The notes under the pieces are model-generated. The model searched no databases, was not told where the DNA came from, and saw nothing but the letters and a program-made list of their open reading frames with translations. A stretch of 64,000 nt of DNA from positions 364,915-428,914 of the forward strand of contig NZ_KQ948930.1 in the NCBI RefSeq assembly GCF_001514235.1. Direction: 5' to 3'. Shown here piece by piece: positions 27,039-35,505 of this stretch. Position numbers and translations under genes: made by a program. Source of the stretch: Streptomyces caeruleatus. GTDB taxonomy: Bacteria; Actinomycetota; Actinomycetes; Streptomycetales; Streptomycetaceae. Each line of letters begins with the position of its first letter. Positions within the stretch are counted from its first letter, which is position 1.

Positions 27039-28301
27039 ATGCGTAGGCATCCCCGCGTGCGCCGGATCGTCGGAACGGCCGCCGCCGCTCTCGCCTTCGC
27101 GGCGGCGTCCCCGGCGCCCATCGCCACCGCCGCCGGCACGGCCGGTCAGTGCACCTTCCCGGGCAAGACATACGAGGGCCGCCCCTGGGCGCTGCAACGG
27201 GTCATGCTGGACGAGCTGTGGAAGCAGTCCACGGGCGAGGGTGTCCGTGTCGCGGTCATCGACACCGGTGTGGACGTCAAGAACCGCCAGCTCGCCCCGG
27301 CGGTGGACGTCAAGAGCGGCCGCAATTATCTGCCGCCGAACCTCAAGGACGACAACGGCAACAAAATCGAGCGCGGCAGCGACAACGGCACCACCGACAC
27401 CGTGGGTCACGGCACGAAGGTCGCCGGAATCATCGCCGCCAGGCCGGCGAAGGGCACAGGCTTCGTCGGCCTCGCCCCCGAGGCGACGATCATCCCGATC
27501 CAGCAGAACGACGCCGAGGGCCACGGCGACACCGACAGCCTGGCCAGGGCCATCAATCACGCCGCCAACGAGGCCAAGGCCGACGTCATCAACATCTCCC
27601 AGGACACGGTCAACCCGATCACAGCCACCTCCACGCTGAAAGGCGCGGTGGACAACGCCCTGGCCAAGAACATCGTCATCGTGGCCTCGGCGGGCAACGA
27701 CGGCCTCGACGGCAACGTGAAGAAGACCTACCCGGCCTCATACGACGGCGTCCTGGCCGTGGCCGCCTCCGACCGCAACAACGAACGCGCCGCCTTCTCC
27801 CAGTCCGGCGACTTCGTCGACGTCGCCGCCCCCGGCGTCGACATGGTCTCCACCGTCCCCGGCGGGGGACACTGCGCCGACAACGGCACCAGCTTCTCCG
27901 CGCCCTACGTCGCCGGAGTCGCCGCCCTCATCAAAGCCAAGCACCCGGACTGGACTCAGAAGCAGATCGCCGCCCAGATCATGCAGACCGCGGAACGCTC
28001 CATCCCCGGCCATGACCGTCTGGTCGGCTGGGGTGTGGTCGACCCCGTACGCGCCCTGACCGAGGACGACAAACCGATCGACCACCCGGTACCGAGCAAC
28101 GAGGGTGCCGGGCGCGCCGAGGCCCCCACGGTGGCTCAACTCCCGCTCGGAGAAACCCCGCAGGAACGGGCGGTACGGCTCGGGACCTATGTGGTGGTGG
28201 GCAGCTTGCTACTGGTGGCAGTCATCGCGGGCGGGTCTGTGGCGATGCGGGACGGCCGGAGGAGGGCCGAGGGCTCGTCGCAGGTCAAAGGGCTGAAGTG
28301 A
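27039..28301 (+). CDS. mycP: Mycosin, type VII secretion-associated subtilisin-like protease
   Basis: 420 residues. Signal peptide at 1-30, then an S8 peptidase domain with catalytic Asp about 75 (VAVIDTGVDVKN), His about 124 (VGHGTKVAG) and Ser about 285 (NGTSFSAPYVAGV). A Pro-rich spacer and a C-terminal membrane helix (GTYVVVGSLLLVAVIAG) follow, ending in basic residues. Mycosins are membrane-anchored proteases required for the stability of ESX systems. It starts 15 bases after eccB and is cotranscribed. Confidence 0.92.
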   Translation: MRRHPRVRRIVGTAAAALAFAAASPAPIATAAGTAGQCTFPGKTYEGRPWALQRVMLDELWKQSTGEGVRVAVIDTGVDVKNRQLAPAVDVKSGRNYLPPNLKDDNGNKIERGSDNGTTDTVGHGTKVAGIIAARPAKGTGFVGLAPEATIIPIQQNDAEGHGDTDSLARAINHAANEAKADVINISQDTVNPITATSTLKGAVDNALAKNIVIVASAGNDGLDGNVKKTYPASYDGVLAVAASDRNNERAAFSQSGDFVDVAAPGVDMVSTVPGGGHCADNGTSFSAPYVAGVAALIKAKHPDWTQKQIAAQIMQTAERSIPGHDRLVGWGVVDPVRALTEDDKPIDHPVPSNEGAGRAEAPTVAQLPLGETPQERAVRLGTYVVVGSLLLVAVIAGGSVAMRDGRRRAEGSSQVKGLK

Positions 28302-28426
28302 CGGTTTTCATGGCAGTGCTGCACCACCAGGGGCCAACGGGTGCCTACGTGAACATGAGGGCTCTGCCGCGGTCATGTACGGGGCGTGGTGAACTGGCCA
28401 CTGATCACCGCTGAACGGGGAGAGAG

Positions 28427-28711
28427 ATGACAGTCGACATGGAAAAGTTCCGCCGGGACGCGCATCGGATCGAGAAGTGGTCGATCGGGTGGATGCTGCT
28501 GTCGCTGGCGATGTGGGGGTGGTTCGGCTATCGGTGGCTGATGGACGACGACCGGGGATATGGCATGTTCGGCAGATACGCCGAAGACAGCCACACACTG
28601 GTGGGCATACTCGCGCTCGCGGTCATCCCGACGATCACCGGGGCAACGACCATCGTGTACTCCCAGGTCCTGTTCCGCCTGGCCCGCCAAACCAAGCCAG
28701 AGGCCAAGTGA
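28427..28711 (+). CDS. Small two-helix membrane protein of the ESX locus
   Basis: 94 residues with two predicted membrane helices (IGWMLLSLAMWGWFGYRWLM and VGILALAVIPTITGATTIVY), a charged N-terminus and a polar end. GGGGAGAGAG lies directly before the ATG. No family is recognised. It follows mycP by 125 bases on the same strand and may be the last gene of the eccD-eccB-mycP transcript. Confidence 0.65.
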   Translation: MTVDMEKFRRDAHRIEKWSIGWMLLSLAMWGWFGYRWLMDDDRGYGMFGRYAEDSHTLVGILALAVIPTITGATTIVYSQVLFRLARQTKPEAK

Positions 28712-28969
28712 GGGGAATCCTGGACGCGTACGTCACGAACCCCGCCCTTGGTCCTGCTCGGCCATCAGCGCGACCGTACTCGAATCCCTGTCGACGTCGC
28801 TGCGACGCTTGACACGGCGTGCAGCTGGTGCAACTCCCAGCCGACGGGATCGTCGTTGTCGCCCCGTAGCGCCTCCAGGCGTCCTGCCAGCGACGATGAG
28901 ACCGCGCCGGGCTCGCGGCCACAATGCTCGGGGAGGTCGTGCGCCCGGGGCAGTCGCCCTGGTGCGCCG

Positions 28970-29341
28970 TCAGCCGGTCTGAGTCCAGGTCAGGATCGCG
29001 AGGCAGGTGGGTACCGGACATGCCAGGGCGCCCAGGAAGAGCAGACGGGTCGCCGGCGCGAGACGGCGAATGCCGGGCGCGAAGGCGAGGGCGATCAGCG
29101 TGGCGGCAGCGGCGGCGACGGTCAGGAAGAACGGTCGCAGGAGGTCTCCGATCGGTTGCCCTGCCGCCGCTCCCCAGACCGCCACCATGCCCACGAGAAA
29201 CGTCAACCAGGCAAGTGACCCGAGGGTGAGCGCCCACAGTCCGCCGGCCAGCAGGGCGACGACGGTCTCGCCCCGGCTGGGTTGGTGTGTCGGCCGATAG
29301 GGGCTGTACAGGGCGGCGTGGGCCTTGGGGCTCAGATTCAC
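28970..29341 (-). CDS. Hypothetical membrane protein, last gene of the ESX accessory operon
   Basis: 123 residues with four hydrophobic segments (VALLAGGLWALTLGSLAWLT, VGMVAVWGAAA, FFLTVAAAAATLIALAF, LLFLGALACPVPTCLAILTW). The start is GTG at 29341 with GGAAGGAA close upstream. It lies 139 bases after the preceding minus-strand gene, and is convergent with the small membrane protein gene at 28427. No family recognised. Confidence 0.6.
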   Translation of the reverse strand: MNLSPKAHAALYSPYRPTHQPSRGETVVALLAGGLWALTLGSLAWLTFLVGMVAVWGAAAGQPIGDLLRPFFLTVAAAAATLIALAFAPGIRRLAPATRLLFLGALACPVPTCLAILTWTQTG

Positions 29342-29480
29342 CGTCGGTTCCTTCCTTGTGAGGTGTGCGCGATCTTCGTCGCGAAGACAGCGCCACGGAA
29401 TGGGGGCCGGATACTCACCTCAAGCGGACTCGTACTCAACTGGACATGTCACCCACGGAATCCTGGAACGGGGTTCCGCC

Positions 29481-30173
29481 CTACTGCCCGGGCCCGAGGA
29501 CGGGTGGCGTCTGGCGGTCGTCGGACGGGTCGGTGTCGCCGGTCTCCCATCCGGGATCGTAGGCGCAAGGCATGGTGGCGCCGCCGGTGAAGTACTCCCG
29601 GTCCGGGTACCAGGTGAAGGACATCCGCTCGTCCTCGTTATCCCGCTGCACGTACAGGTTCCAGGACTTGGCTTGCCCGCCCTCACGGTAGGCCGTGACC
29701 TCCCAGCCGTCGTCCTTCAAGTGCTGGTCCAGTCGGCGGAGGCCGGAGACGGCCTGGCTCGCGGGCACGTGGTCCAGCGCCCAGTCGTGGCTCATCTCGT
29801 AGGCGCCGTCGACGGTCTTGTCCTCCAGCCCCAGCGAACCGCTTGTCCAGCAAAGGTCGGAGCTGAGCGTGTTCTCCGTGCTGACGCCGATGTCCTCGAC
29901 TCCCGGTTCCACCGTGCGCTTGAACCCCATGACGTCGTACGCCTCCTGGGAGCGCTTGAAAACGCGGCTCGCCATGTCCTCGGGAGCGACGCGGGGGAAG
30001 TCGGACGATCCCCGGTTGTCCCAGGCGAGCGTGCCGATAAGAACGAGTACGGCCACCAGGGGTATGCCGATGAGCGCGGCGCAACCGCATCCGAGGGCAG
30101 TGAGGCCGGTAGAGGGGGAGCTGGACCCAGTCGATGCGGTGGTGGTGCTGGTCGGTACGGTCTGCTCGGGCAT
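29481..30173 (-). CDS. Membrane-anchored protein of the ESX accessory operon (relative of the lipoprotein at 31335)
   Basis: 230 residues from the ATG at 30173. A Ser/Thr-rich lead is followed by a Cys-Gly-Cys hydrophobic anchor (LGCGCAALIGIPLVAVLVLI) and an outside domain with Cys in DLCWTSG and ATMPCAYD. The segment YEMSHDWALDHVP...LDQHLKDDGWEV has the same order of features as YRARHSWSVYQVP...VRDGLPKKGWKI in the lipoprotein encoded at 31335-31847. The two are probably distant homologues. Function is unknown. The longer open frame from 30257 lacks a good ribosome site. Confidence 0.6.
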   Translation of the reverse strand: MPEQTVPTSTTTASTGSSSPSTGLTALGCGCAALIGIPLVAVLVLIGTLAWDNRGSSDFPRVAPEDMASRVFKRSQEAYDVMGFKRTVEPGVEDIGVSTENTLSSDLCWTSGSLGLEDKTVDGAYEMSHDWALDHVPASQAVSGLRRLDQHLKDDGWEVTAYREGGQAKSWNLYVQRDNEDERMSFTWYPDREYFTGGATMPCAYDPGWETGDTDPSDDRQTPPVLGPGQ

Positions 30174-30318
30174 AGGGGGACGGTATGCCTGCGAGGAGCG
30201 CGCTGGATGGGCGCGGATACCCAGCGGGAGTCGGTGCACGTACTCAGCCGAAGCCACTCAGGGTGGGTACCTCCCGTGCGTACCCACCCTGAAGCAAGCT
30301 CCGCTGAGTCGCTGACCG

Positions 30319-30615
30319 TCAGTAGTTGGCGGCAGCCTTCCTGTCCGCAGCGCTGTACGCCGCGCTCGCCTCGCGTACCGCGTTCGCGATGGCGTTCAGG
30401 GCCTGGTGGATCTCCCTGGCCTTGATGTCCCACTCACGGTGGAGACCGTCCGCTGCGGTCTTGGCCTCGCCCTCGAAGAAGGCGGAGAGGTCCTTCATCC
30501 GCTGCTGGAGGGCTTCCAGGTCCGTGTCCAGCTTCTTGGCCTGGCTGGTGATGTCCCCGGCGGCCCTCTCAAGTTCCGCGTAGGTGACGAGCATTGTGCC
30601 GTTGTCTACTGCCAT
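30319..30615 (-). CDS. WXG100-like protein lacking the WXG motif
   Basis: 98 residues, all helical, of typical Esx length. The turn where WXG is expected reads SAFFEGEAKTAADG, so Trp is replaced by Phe while the Gly is kept. The C-terminus AYSAADRKAA contains the YxxxD pattern that serves as the general type VII export signal. The partner encoded directly upstream has a true WQG motif but no clear YxxxD/E, so the two likely form the usual heterodimer in which one partner carries the signal. Secreted substrate is the inferred role. Confidence 0.78.
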   Translation of the reverse strand: MAVDNGTMLVTYAELERAAGDITSQAKKLDTDLEALQQRMKDLSAFFEGEAKTAADGLHREWDIKAREIHQALNAIANAVREASAAYSAADRKAAANY

Positions 30616-30698
30616 GGCTCCTCCAACTGCTTTTCATGGCTGATGTGTTGAGGTGCTGATGCGACCGCCGGTTGGGGCGCCGCCCGGCCGTGCGCGAG

Positions 30699-31067
30699 TT
30701 ACATGCCGGAGAAGGCCGAGGTCTTGCTGGCCGGGGCGGTGCCCCCGGCTGAGCCGGAAGCGGAGCCGGTGTCGATGCCTGCCAGGGCCTGGAAGATCTC
30801 TTCGTCGGTGCTGCCGGCGATGCGGCGGTTGTCGTTGACCGCGCTCTGGAAGCGGACGAGCAGGTTGCCGATGTAGGCCATGCGCTCGTTGATTTCAGTC
30901 TGCTTGCGGTCGAAGGACACGGCGCCCTGGCCCTGCCACTTGCCTTCCACGCCGTCGATCACGGCGTGCAGCTGCTGCAGTTGCTGCTTCACCGATCCGA
31001 AGCGTTCGTTGAGTTCCTGCTCGAACTTCCGCAGTACGTCATCTGTGACCTTCTGGGTTCCTGCCAT
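30699..31067 (-). CDS. WXG100 family protein (Esx-like)
   Basis: 122 residues. Two helices around the turn VEGKWQGQGAVSF, which contains W-Q-G in the WXG100 position; a Ser/Gly/Ala-rich tail of 25 residues follows. It precedes the other Esx-like gene by 83 bases, the usual pair arrangement. The ATG directly follows the TAA of a small open frame (31068-31250), hinting at translational coupling. Confidence 0.82.
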   Translation of the reverse strand: MAGTQKVTDDVLRKFEQELNERFGSVKQQLQQLHAVIDGVEGKWQGQGAVSFDRKQTEINERMAYIGNLLVRFQSAVNDNRRIAGSTDEEIFQALAGIDTGSASGSAGGTAPASKTSAFSGM

Positions 31068-31250
31068 TTATTTTTCCCTTCTGGTGCTTTCCGGTGTTGT
31101 GGTGGGCTCGACGGCTTGGAGAGGCCGCAGGGGCTTCGTAGCAGCCTCGTCACGCTTCGCCGCGTAGTGGTTCCGTAGTTGAGCCCCACCCCTCAGAACA
31201 TCGCCCGTCGGAGGAATGAAGATCGACTTCGATGCTGGCAGCGTCTCCAC
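31068..31250 (-). CDS. Possible small coding region abutting the WXG100 gene
   Basis: A 60-codon frame starting with GTG reads VETLPASKSIFIPPTGDV... and ends RREK; its TAA immediately precedes the WXG100 ATG (TAAATG). The product is hydrophilic and Pro/Thr-rich at the end, with no known motif and no convincing ribosome site. It may be a remnant of a lost gene or simply leader sequence. It fills most of the 267-base gap between the lipoprotein and the WXG100 gene. Confidence 0.3.
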   Translation of the reverse strand: METLPASKSIFIPPTGDVLRGGAQLRNHYAAKRDEAATKPLRPLQAVEPTTTPESTRREK

Positions 31251-31334
31251 CCCGCGGTGTCCTAGTAATGCTTGGGCCAGGTCTTGACAAAGGCATCATC
31301 GGCTTGCGCCACGCCGGAGAGGCGGGAGTCGAAA

Positions 31335-31847
31335 TCACTTGGACCGATAGCAGGCTGATTCCACTGCTACCTTGATGAGTGAAGGATTGTCGCTGTACTT
31401 TCGCTCATCGTAAAGCCGAACATCCACCGCGAATTCCTTCCCCTTGGACTCGGCGATGATCTGCGGACTCTTGGCTGGGCTGTCGTCCACGCCGTCCTTT
31501 ACGATCTTCCAGCCCTTCTTGGGCAGGCCGTCGCGAACGCGGTTCATGGCCTTCTCCATGTCCGCGACAGGAACCTGATAGACGCTCCAGGAATGGCGGG
31601 CGCGGTAGACTTCCTCGTCCGAGTCGTCGTCTGTGCACCCCATGGCCATGGCCCCAGTGTCGGTCACCTTACCCTTGAGGGCCATCATCTCCAGGATCTG
31701 ACTGGATGCCTGCTCGGTCTCCGCCTTGACCGTATCCCCATCGCGCACTTTCATTCCGGATGCCTCACTTCCCTGCGCGCATGCAGCCAGCAGAGCACAG
31801 GCCGCAGCAGCGTGTGCAAATCCCCAAATTCGCCTATTCAAGTTCAA
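31335..31847 (-). CDS. Lipoprotein of the ESX accessory operon
   Basis: 170 residues. The signal ends in the lipobox LLAAC (Cys at about residue 23). The mature domain carries two further cysteines (MGCTDDDSDEE and ESACYRSK), likely a disulfide, around the motif RHSWSVYQVP...GWKIVKDG. Its ATG lies inside the end of the DUF1023 gene (14-base overlap), so the two are translationally coupled. This suggests a joint role, perhaps as exported protein and surface partner or immunity factor. It shares its motif order with the protein at 29481-30173. G+C at third positions is lower than in the flanking chromosome. Confidence 0.72.
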   Translation of the reverse strand: MNLNRRIWGFAHAAAACALLAACAQGSEASGMKVRDGDTVKAETEQASSQILEMMALKGKVTDTGAMAMGCTDDDSDEEVYRARHSWSVYQVPVADMEKAMNRVRDGLPKKGWKIVKDGVDDSPAKSPQIIAESKGKEFAVDVRLYDERKYSDNPSLIKVAVESACYRSK

Positions 31848-33642
31848 CCCTATGGTAATTGCCGGTGATCACAGCGGCCTGATTACTGAGGCTCACGGAT
31901 TCCTGATTCCAGAATCCGCTGTGCCCGTCCGAGTCGCTCTTCATGACGTTTCCACCAAACGATTTATCGGTGGGAATGGTCAAGTTGTCGCCGAGCCCCA
32001 TCAGACGACCGCCTTGCCGGACAACCTGGTCATCTCCAGGACCGCCCATCGCCCAAACATGATCCGCACCCGCCCCTAGATCTGCTGCGTGGTCCGCTTG
32101 GACGCCCGGGCTCCCGGCGAAGATGTAGTCGTTGACCGCCACCGAGTCGTTCCAACTCCCGGACTGTGCCGAAACACCCACAACCGTGCTGCCATAGCTG
32201 TGCCCGATGACCGTCGTATGGGCAGTGCTACCAGTGACGTTCTCGTGGGCTGCCCTGTTCCCCTGCAGGAAGTCGTACAGACGCGGACCGCCCTCCTCCG
32301 CGTACTTGCCGCTACTTGCTTGTGGAACGATACTGTCCGGGGCGTTGTAGTCGAGCCAGGTGATCGTAGAGATTTTCTGGGTCGGAGAGAACGTGTTGCT
32401 CTCCGACCATAGCCGCTCCCCTCGACCGATGTCTCCGTGGTTATCTCCTTCCCCAATCTTATCGAGACCGGAGAACGTACCGGGGACATAAACAGCCGTA
32501 TGGTCCGCCTGGTCTGGATTACCGTTGGCGATGATGACCTTTCCATCACCCAGTCCAGTTGGATCAAAGCCGAGCAGGTACGCCTCGGGCAGGCCTCCTT
32601 CACCGGTTCGATCGAATCGATCCTGGATGTACTGCATTCCCTTGAGGGTCGTGTTCAGCTGCTGTTGGCGGTCGCCGTACTGTCGATACCACTCCATCCA
32701 TTCGTCGGTGTGCACTTTGGACGGGTACGGACCCGATGTGATCCACGTCCACTCATTGGTCGGCGACTTCGGGATGGAGTCCAGTTCCATCTGGAGGCGT
32801 GCGCGCGTCTCGCTGAAAACGATGCGGTTGGCTTCGTCCCGGACCTCTGACGGCAGTCCGTTGAGCTTTCCGACAGTCTCCGGGTTGGTGGATATCCACG
32901 CAGCCTGTTCCTCGGGGCTGAGTTTCTTCCACCACTCCGCATTGTCCTCGGGACTGCCGTCCTTGGGAGGCTGCGGCAGCGAGTCGAGGTACTCCTTGCC
33001 TGCCGTCTGCACACCCTTCGTGTCCGAGGACGCATCGGCCCAGTCCCGGTCGCTAACGGTCAGGTCGTCATCGGCCTTCAACGCCTGCAGCTTCGGCGCC
33101 CACTTCTCGTCGGCCTCCGTGGCCTCCTCGATAGCGGTGGCGATCTGGTCGGCGTAGTCCCGTGCCAGAAGGTGGTTGGGATTGGGGTCGACGTTGGCCG
33201 CCTGACGGCCCACGGCGGAGGCCACCGAGTCCGTCAGACCGGTCACCGTGCCGCCGACGGAGAGCTTGCCGTCAGCCTTCTCCCCGCCTGGCGGATAGCT
33301 GATCGAGCCATCAGAGTGCACGGTGAGCCTCTGGGCCTGCGCGCCCTCGACCGCCGCCTCCAACTTCTTCTTGGCCGCCTCCAACTCGTATGCGAACCCG
33401 TCGAGCGCCGTGGCGACCAGACCGCACTCCACCTGCACGTAGTGGAGGTTCCCTCCCAGCTCACGCAGTTGCTTGAGCGCTGAGTCCAGTGCTTCGCCCT
33501 CGTTGTCCTTCTGCAGGGCCGCGGCGATCTGGTTCTCGATGCGGTCCTTGGCCGCGCTGGCCATGTCGCTGGTTCTGCGATATCCGTCCGCCGCGTCCGA
33601 GTACTCGGAGGGCCTGAGGGCCTTGAGTGTCGTGTAGTCCAT
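31834..33642 (-). CDS. DUF1023 alpha/beta-hydrolase with N-terminal helical export-type domain
   Basis: 602 residues. Residues 1-120 are helical with coiled-coil character (DALDG-like pattern, FAYELEAAKKKLEAAVEGAQ), resembling LXG/WXG-type targeting domains. The C-terminal half is a DUF1023 hydrolase: AVYVPGTFSGL, then the nucleophile elbow IGHSYGS (Ser about 482), then FAGSPGVQADHAADLG. No signal peptide is present, so export through the ESX system is the natural guess. CGGAG stands 4-5 bases before the ATG. It is flanked by a 156-residue helical protein upstream and a lipoprotein downstream. A lipase or esterase effector is an inference. Confidence 0.75.
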   Translation of the reverse strand: MDYTTLKALRPSEYSDAADGYRRTSDMASAAKDRIENQIAAALQKDNEGEALDSALKQLRELGGNLHYVQVECGLVATALDGFAYELEAAKKKLEAAVEGAQAQRLTVHSDGSISYPPGGEKADGKLSVGGTVTGLTDSVASAVGRQAANVDPNPNHLLARDYADQIATAIEEATEADEKWAPKLQALKADDDLTVSDRDWADASSDTKGVQTAGKEYLDSLPQPPKDGSPEDNAEWWKKLSPEEQAAWISTNPETVGKLNGLPSEVRDEANRIVFSETRARLQMELDSIPKSPTNEWTWITSGPYPSKVHTDEWMEWYRQYGDRQQQLNTTLKGMQYIQDRFDRTGEGGLPEAYLLGFDPTGLGDGKVIIANGNPDQADHTAVYVPGTFSGLDKIGEGDNHGDIGRGERLWSESNTFSPTQKISTITWLDYNAPDSIVPQASSGKYAEEGGPRLYDFLQGNRAAHENVTGSTAHTTVIGHSYGSTVVGVSAQSGSWNDSVAVNDYIFAGSPGVQADHAADLGAGADHVWAMGGPGDDQVVRQGGRLMGLGDNLTIPTDKSFGGNVMKSDSDGHSGFWNQESVSLSNQAAVITGNYHRVELE

Positions 33643-33651
33643 GGTCTCCGA

Positions 33652-34122
33652 TCACCGGCCCCCGGCCTGGCCGCCGACGCCAGGCGTGTCCTTGTACTGG
33701 ACCTCCACCCGAGCAATCTCACCCTTGATCGCCTCGTCGGTCCTCAACAGATCGTTGCCCACCTTCTCGAACAGCTCCGCCAGCGTCTCGCACCGCCCGC
33801 TCACATCTTTGATGTAGCGCTCCCAGGAGCCGTACACGTCCCGCTGGGCGGCAGCAGTCAGACACCCGGAGTCACCACCGAAACCCTTCTGCCCGTCCTC
33901 AAGCTTCGTCAGCGCCGTGCTGATGTTCCCCCGCAGCGCGCCGACGCCCTGCCCCGCCTTGGACCACGCGTCCCTGTCCGACCGCATCCTGCCGGAAGGA
34001 GGACCGTAGACACCGCTCGTGCCGCTGCTCCCCTGGTCGGCCGGCAACTGGTTGAGCTGCACCTGCGCGGTGTGCCGCTCGGCCACCGCAGCCTTGAGCT
34101 GCTCCCATTCGTCCCACGCCAT
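33652..34122 (-). CDS. Hypothetical helical protein upstream of the DUF1023 gene
   Basis: 156 residues, mostly helical, without signal peptide or membrane segment. It starts MAWDEWEQLKAAVAERH, has a flexible Gly/Ser segment near residue 35, and a central AWSKAGQGVGALRGNISTAL followed by LEDGQKGFGGDSGC. GGGGAGGGG precedes the ATG. Only 9 bases separate it from the DUF1023 gene. By size, composition and position it is a candidate partner or chaperone of that protein, like small helical partners of LXG effectors; no family is recognised. Confidence 0.6.
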   Translation of the reverse strand: MAWDEWEQLKAAVAERHTAQVQLNQLPADQGSSGTSGVYGPPSGRMRSDRDAWSKAGQGVGALRGNISTALTKLEDGQKGFGGDSGCLTAAAQRDVYGSWERYIKDVSGRCETLAELFEKVGNDLLRTDEAIKGEIARVEVQYKDTPGVGGQAGGR

Positions 34123-34268
34123 GCGTGGCCCCTCCCCGTGTCTTGTTCAATGCCGTCGAACGGTTGTGAACGTGCGACCGCGACGCTGCGGTGGTCGCGA
34201 AATACGGTAGTGCCGCTGCATCACGTGCCCCATCCGCATCTGCCACCAGCGCGACTGAGTATCCGTAC

Positions 34269-35477
34269 TCAGTGAACGTTGGACGTCGTGTTGCGGCGTC
34301 GGGCGCGCACTAGAGGGATGGCGGTTGCAGCGCCCAGTAGGGCGGCAGCGCCCACGCCCAGACTGATCCAGAGCGCCGTGTCGCTGTCGTCGTCGCGTGC
34401 GGGGACGGCGGCGGACTGCTTGTCTTCCTCGTTCTTGTTTCCAGCGGGCTCAGAGGCCTGTGGGGACGGGGACTTGGCGTCTGCAGCGGCAAGGTCTGGG
34501 AGAGGGTACTCGTCGGCTGGGCCGGGATCGCCGGGAGTCGTCAGGGCGATCCGTGGACGCACGATTCCGTAGCCGATGGAGTCGTTCCGCTTCGCGCCGC
34601 TCGTTGGTCCGCCAGCGGTGTTGAGCATCACCCTGAGGACCTGGTTGTTGGTCCAACCTGGGTGCTTCGACCAGATCAGAGCCGCGCTTGCCGAGACAAG
34701 GGCGGTGGCGCCACTCGTGCCATGGGAGTTGCACAGGCCCGTCTTGTAACGGCAAGCGTGGACCAAATCGGTGCCCGGCGCGGTCAGGTCTACCTGGGGA
34801 CCGTACTGTGACTCGGCGGTCTTGCGGAGGTCTTGGCCGATCGCCCCTACTCCGACGACTCCTGGAGTGGCGGCAGGGTAAGCGAGAGAAGAGTCTCCGT
34901 CGTTGCCAACGCCTGCGAAGATCAAAGCTCCCTTACTCAAGGCATACTTCACAGCCTCGCTCTCTGGTTTCCATACGGCGGTTCCTCCTCCCGCCATGGA
35001 AATATTGATGACCTTGGCTCCTGCATCGACGGCATACCTGATCGCTTTGGCGAATACGGTGGCGTTCAGTGGTACCCGAATGGGCAGGATCTTCGCCCCT
35101 GGGGCGAGGCCGAAAGCTCCATCCCCGGCCCCGCTCTCGCCGGTTCCGGCGATCAATCCAGCTATACCTGTCCCGTGGCTGCGGTAGTCAGTGTGCTGAT
35201 CGCCCGGCGCTTCTGGCGCGAAGTCCTTTCCCTCCAGCACCCGCCCGGGGAGATCGGGGTTCTTGTCGTCGACCCCGCTGTCGATGACTGCGACCGTGAC
35301 GCCCTCCCCCTTGGTGATCTTCCACATCTCTTCCGCCTTCATGGCGGTCAGATGCCACTGCTTGGAACGGATGGACTCCGCATGGGACGGCGCGGCGGCG
35401 ATACCCACCAGCAGGGTTGCCAGTACTCCCGGGATCAGGGTCCTCTGAGTGAGACGCTGCGTGTTGCTGGTGGGCAT
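34269..35477 (-). CDS. Second mycosin-type S8 serine protease
   Basis: About 402 residues. Signal peptide ending near ATLLVGIAAAPSHA, S8 domain with Asp about 66 (VAVIDSGVDDKN), His about 101 (YRSHGTGIAG) and Ser about 255 (SHGTSGATALVSAS). A charged Pro-rich linker, a C-terminal helix (ALWISLGVGAAALLGAATAI) and basic end follow, so the build is the same as the mycosin at 27039. The oxyanion region around GTSGA differs slightly from the usual GTSxAxP. ATG 35477 has AAGAAGA six bases upstream; ATG 35483 is an alternative. Two mycosins at one ESX locus are also known in Streptomyces. Confidence 0.85.
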   Translation of the reverse strand: MPTSNTQRLTQRTLIPGVLATLLVGIAAAPSHAESIRSKQWHLTAMKAEEMWKITKGEGVTVAVIDSGVDDKNPDLPGRVLEGKDFAPEAPGDQHTDYRSHGTGIAGLIAGTGESGAGDGAFGLAPGAKILPIRVPLNATVFAKAIRYAVDAGAKVINISMAGGGTAVWKPESEAVKYALSKGALIFAGVGNDGDSSLAYPAATPGVVGVGAIGQDLRKTAESQYGPQVDLTAPGTDLVHACRYKTGLCNSHGTSGATALVSASAALIWSKHPGWTNNQVLRVMLNTAGGPTSGAKRNDSIGYGIVRPRIALTTPGDPGPADEYPLPDLAAADAKSPSPQASEPAGNKNEEDKQSAAVPARDDDSDTALWISLGVGAAALLGAATAIPLVRARRRNTTSNVH

Positions 35478-35505
35478 CGGCATTCTTCTTGCGATCCTTA
35501 TGAGT

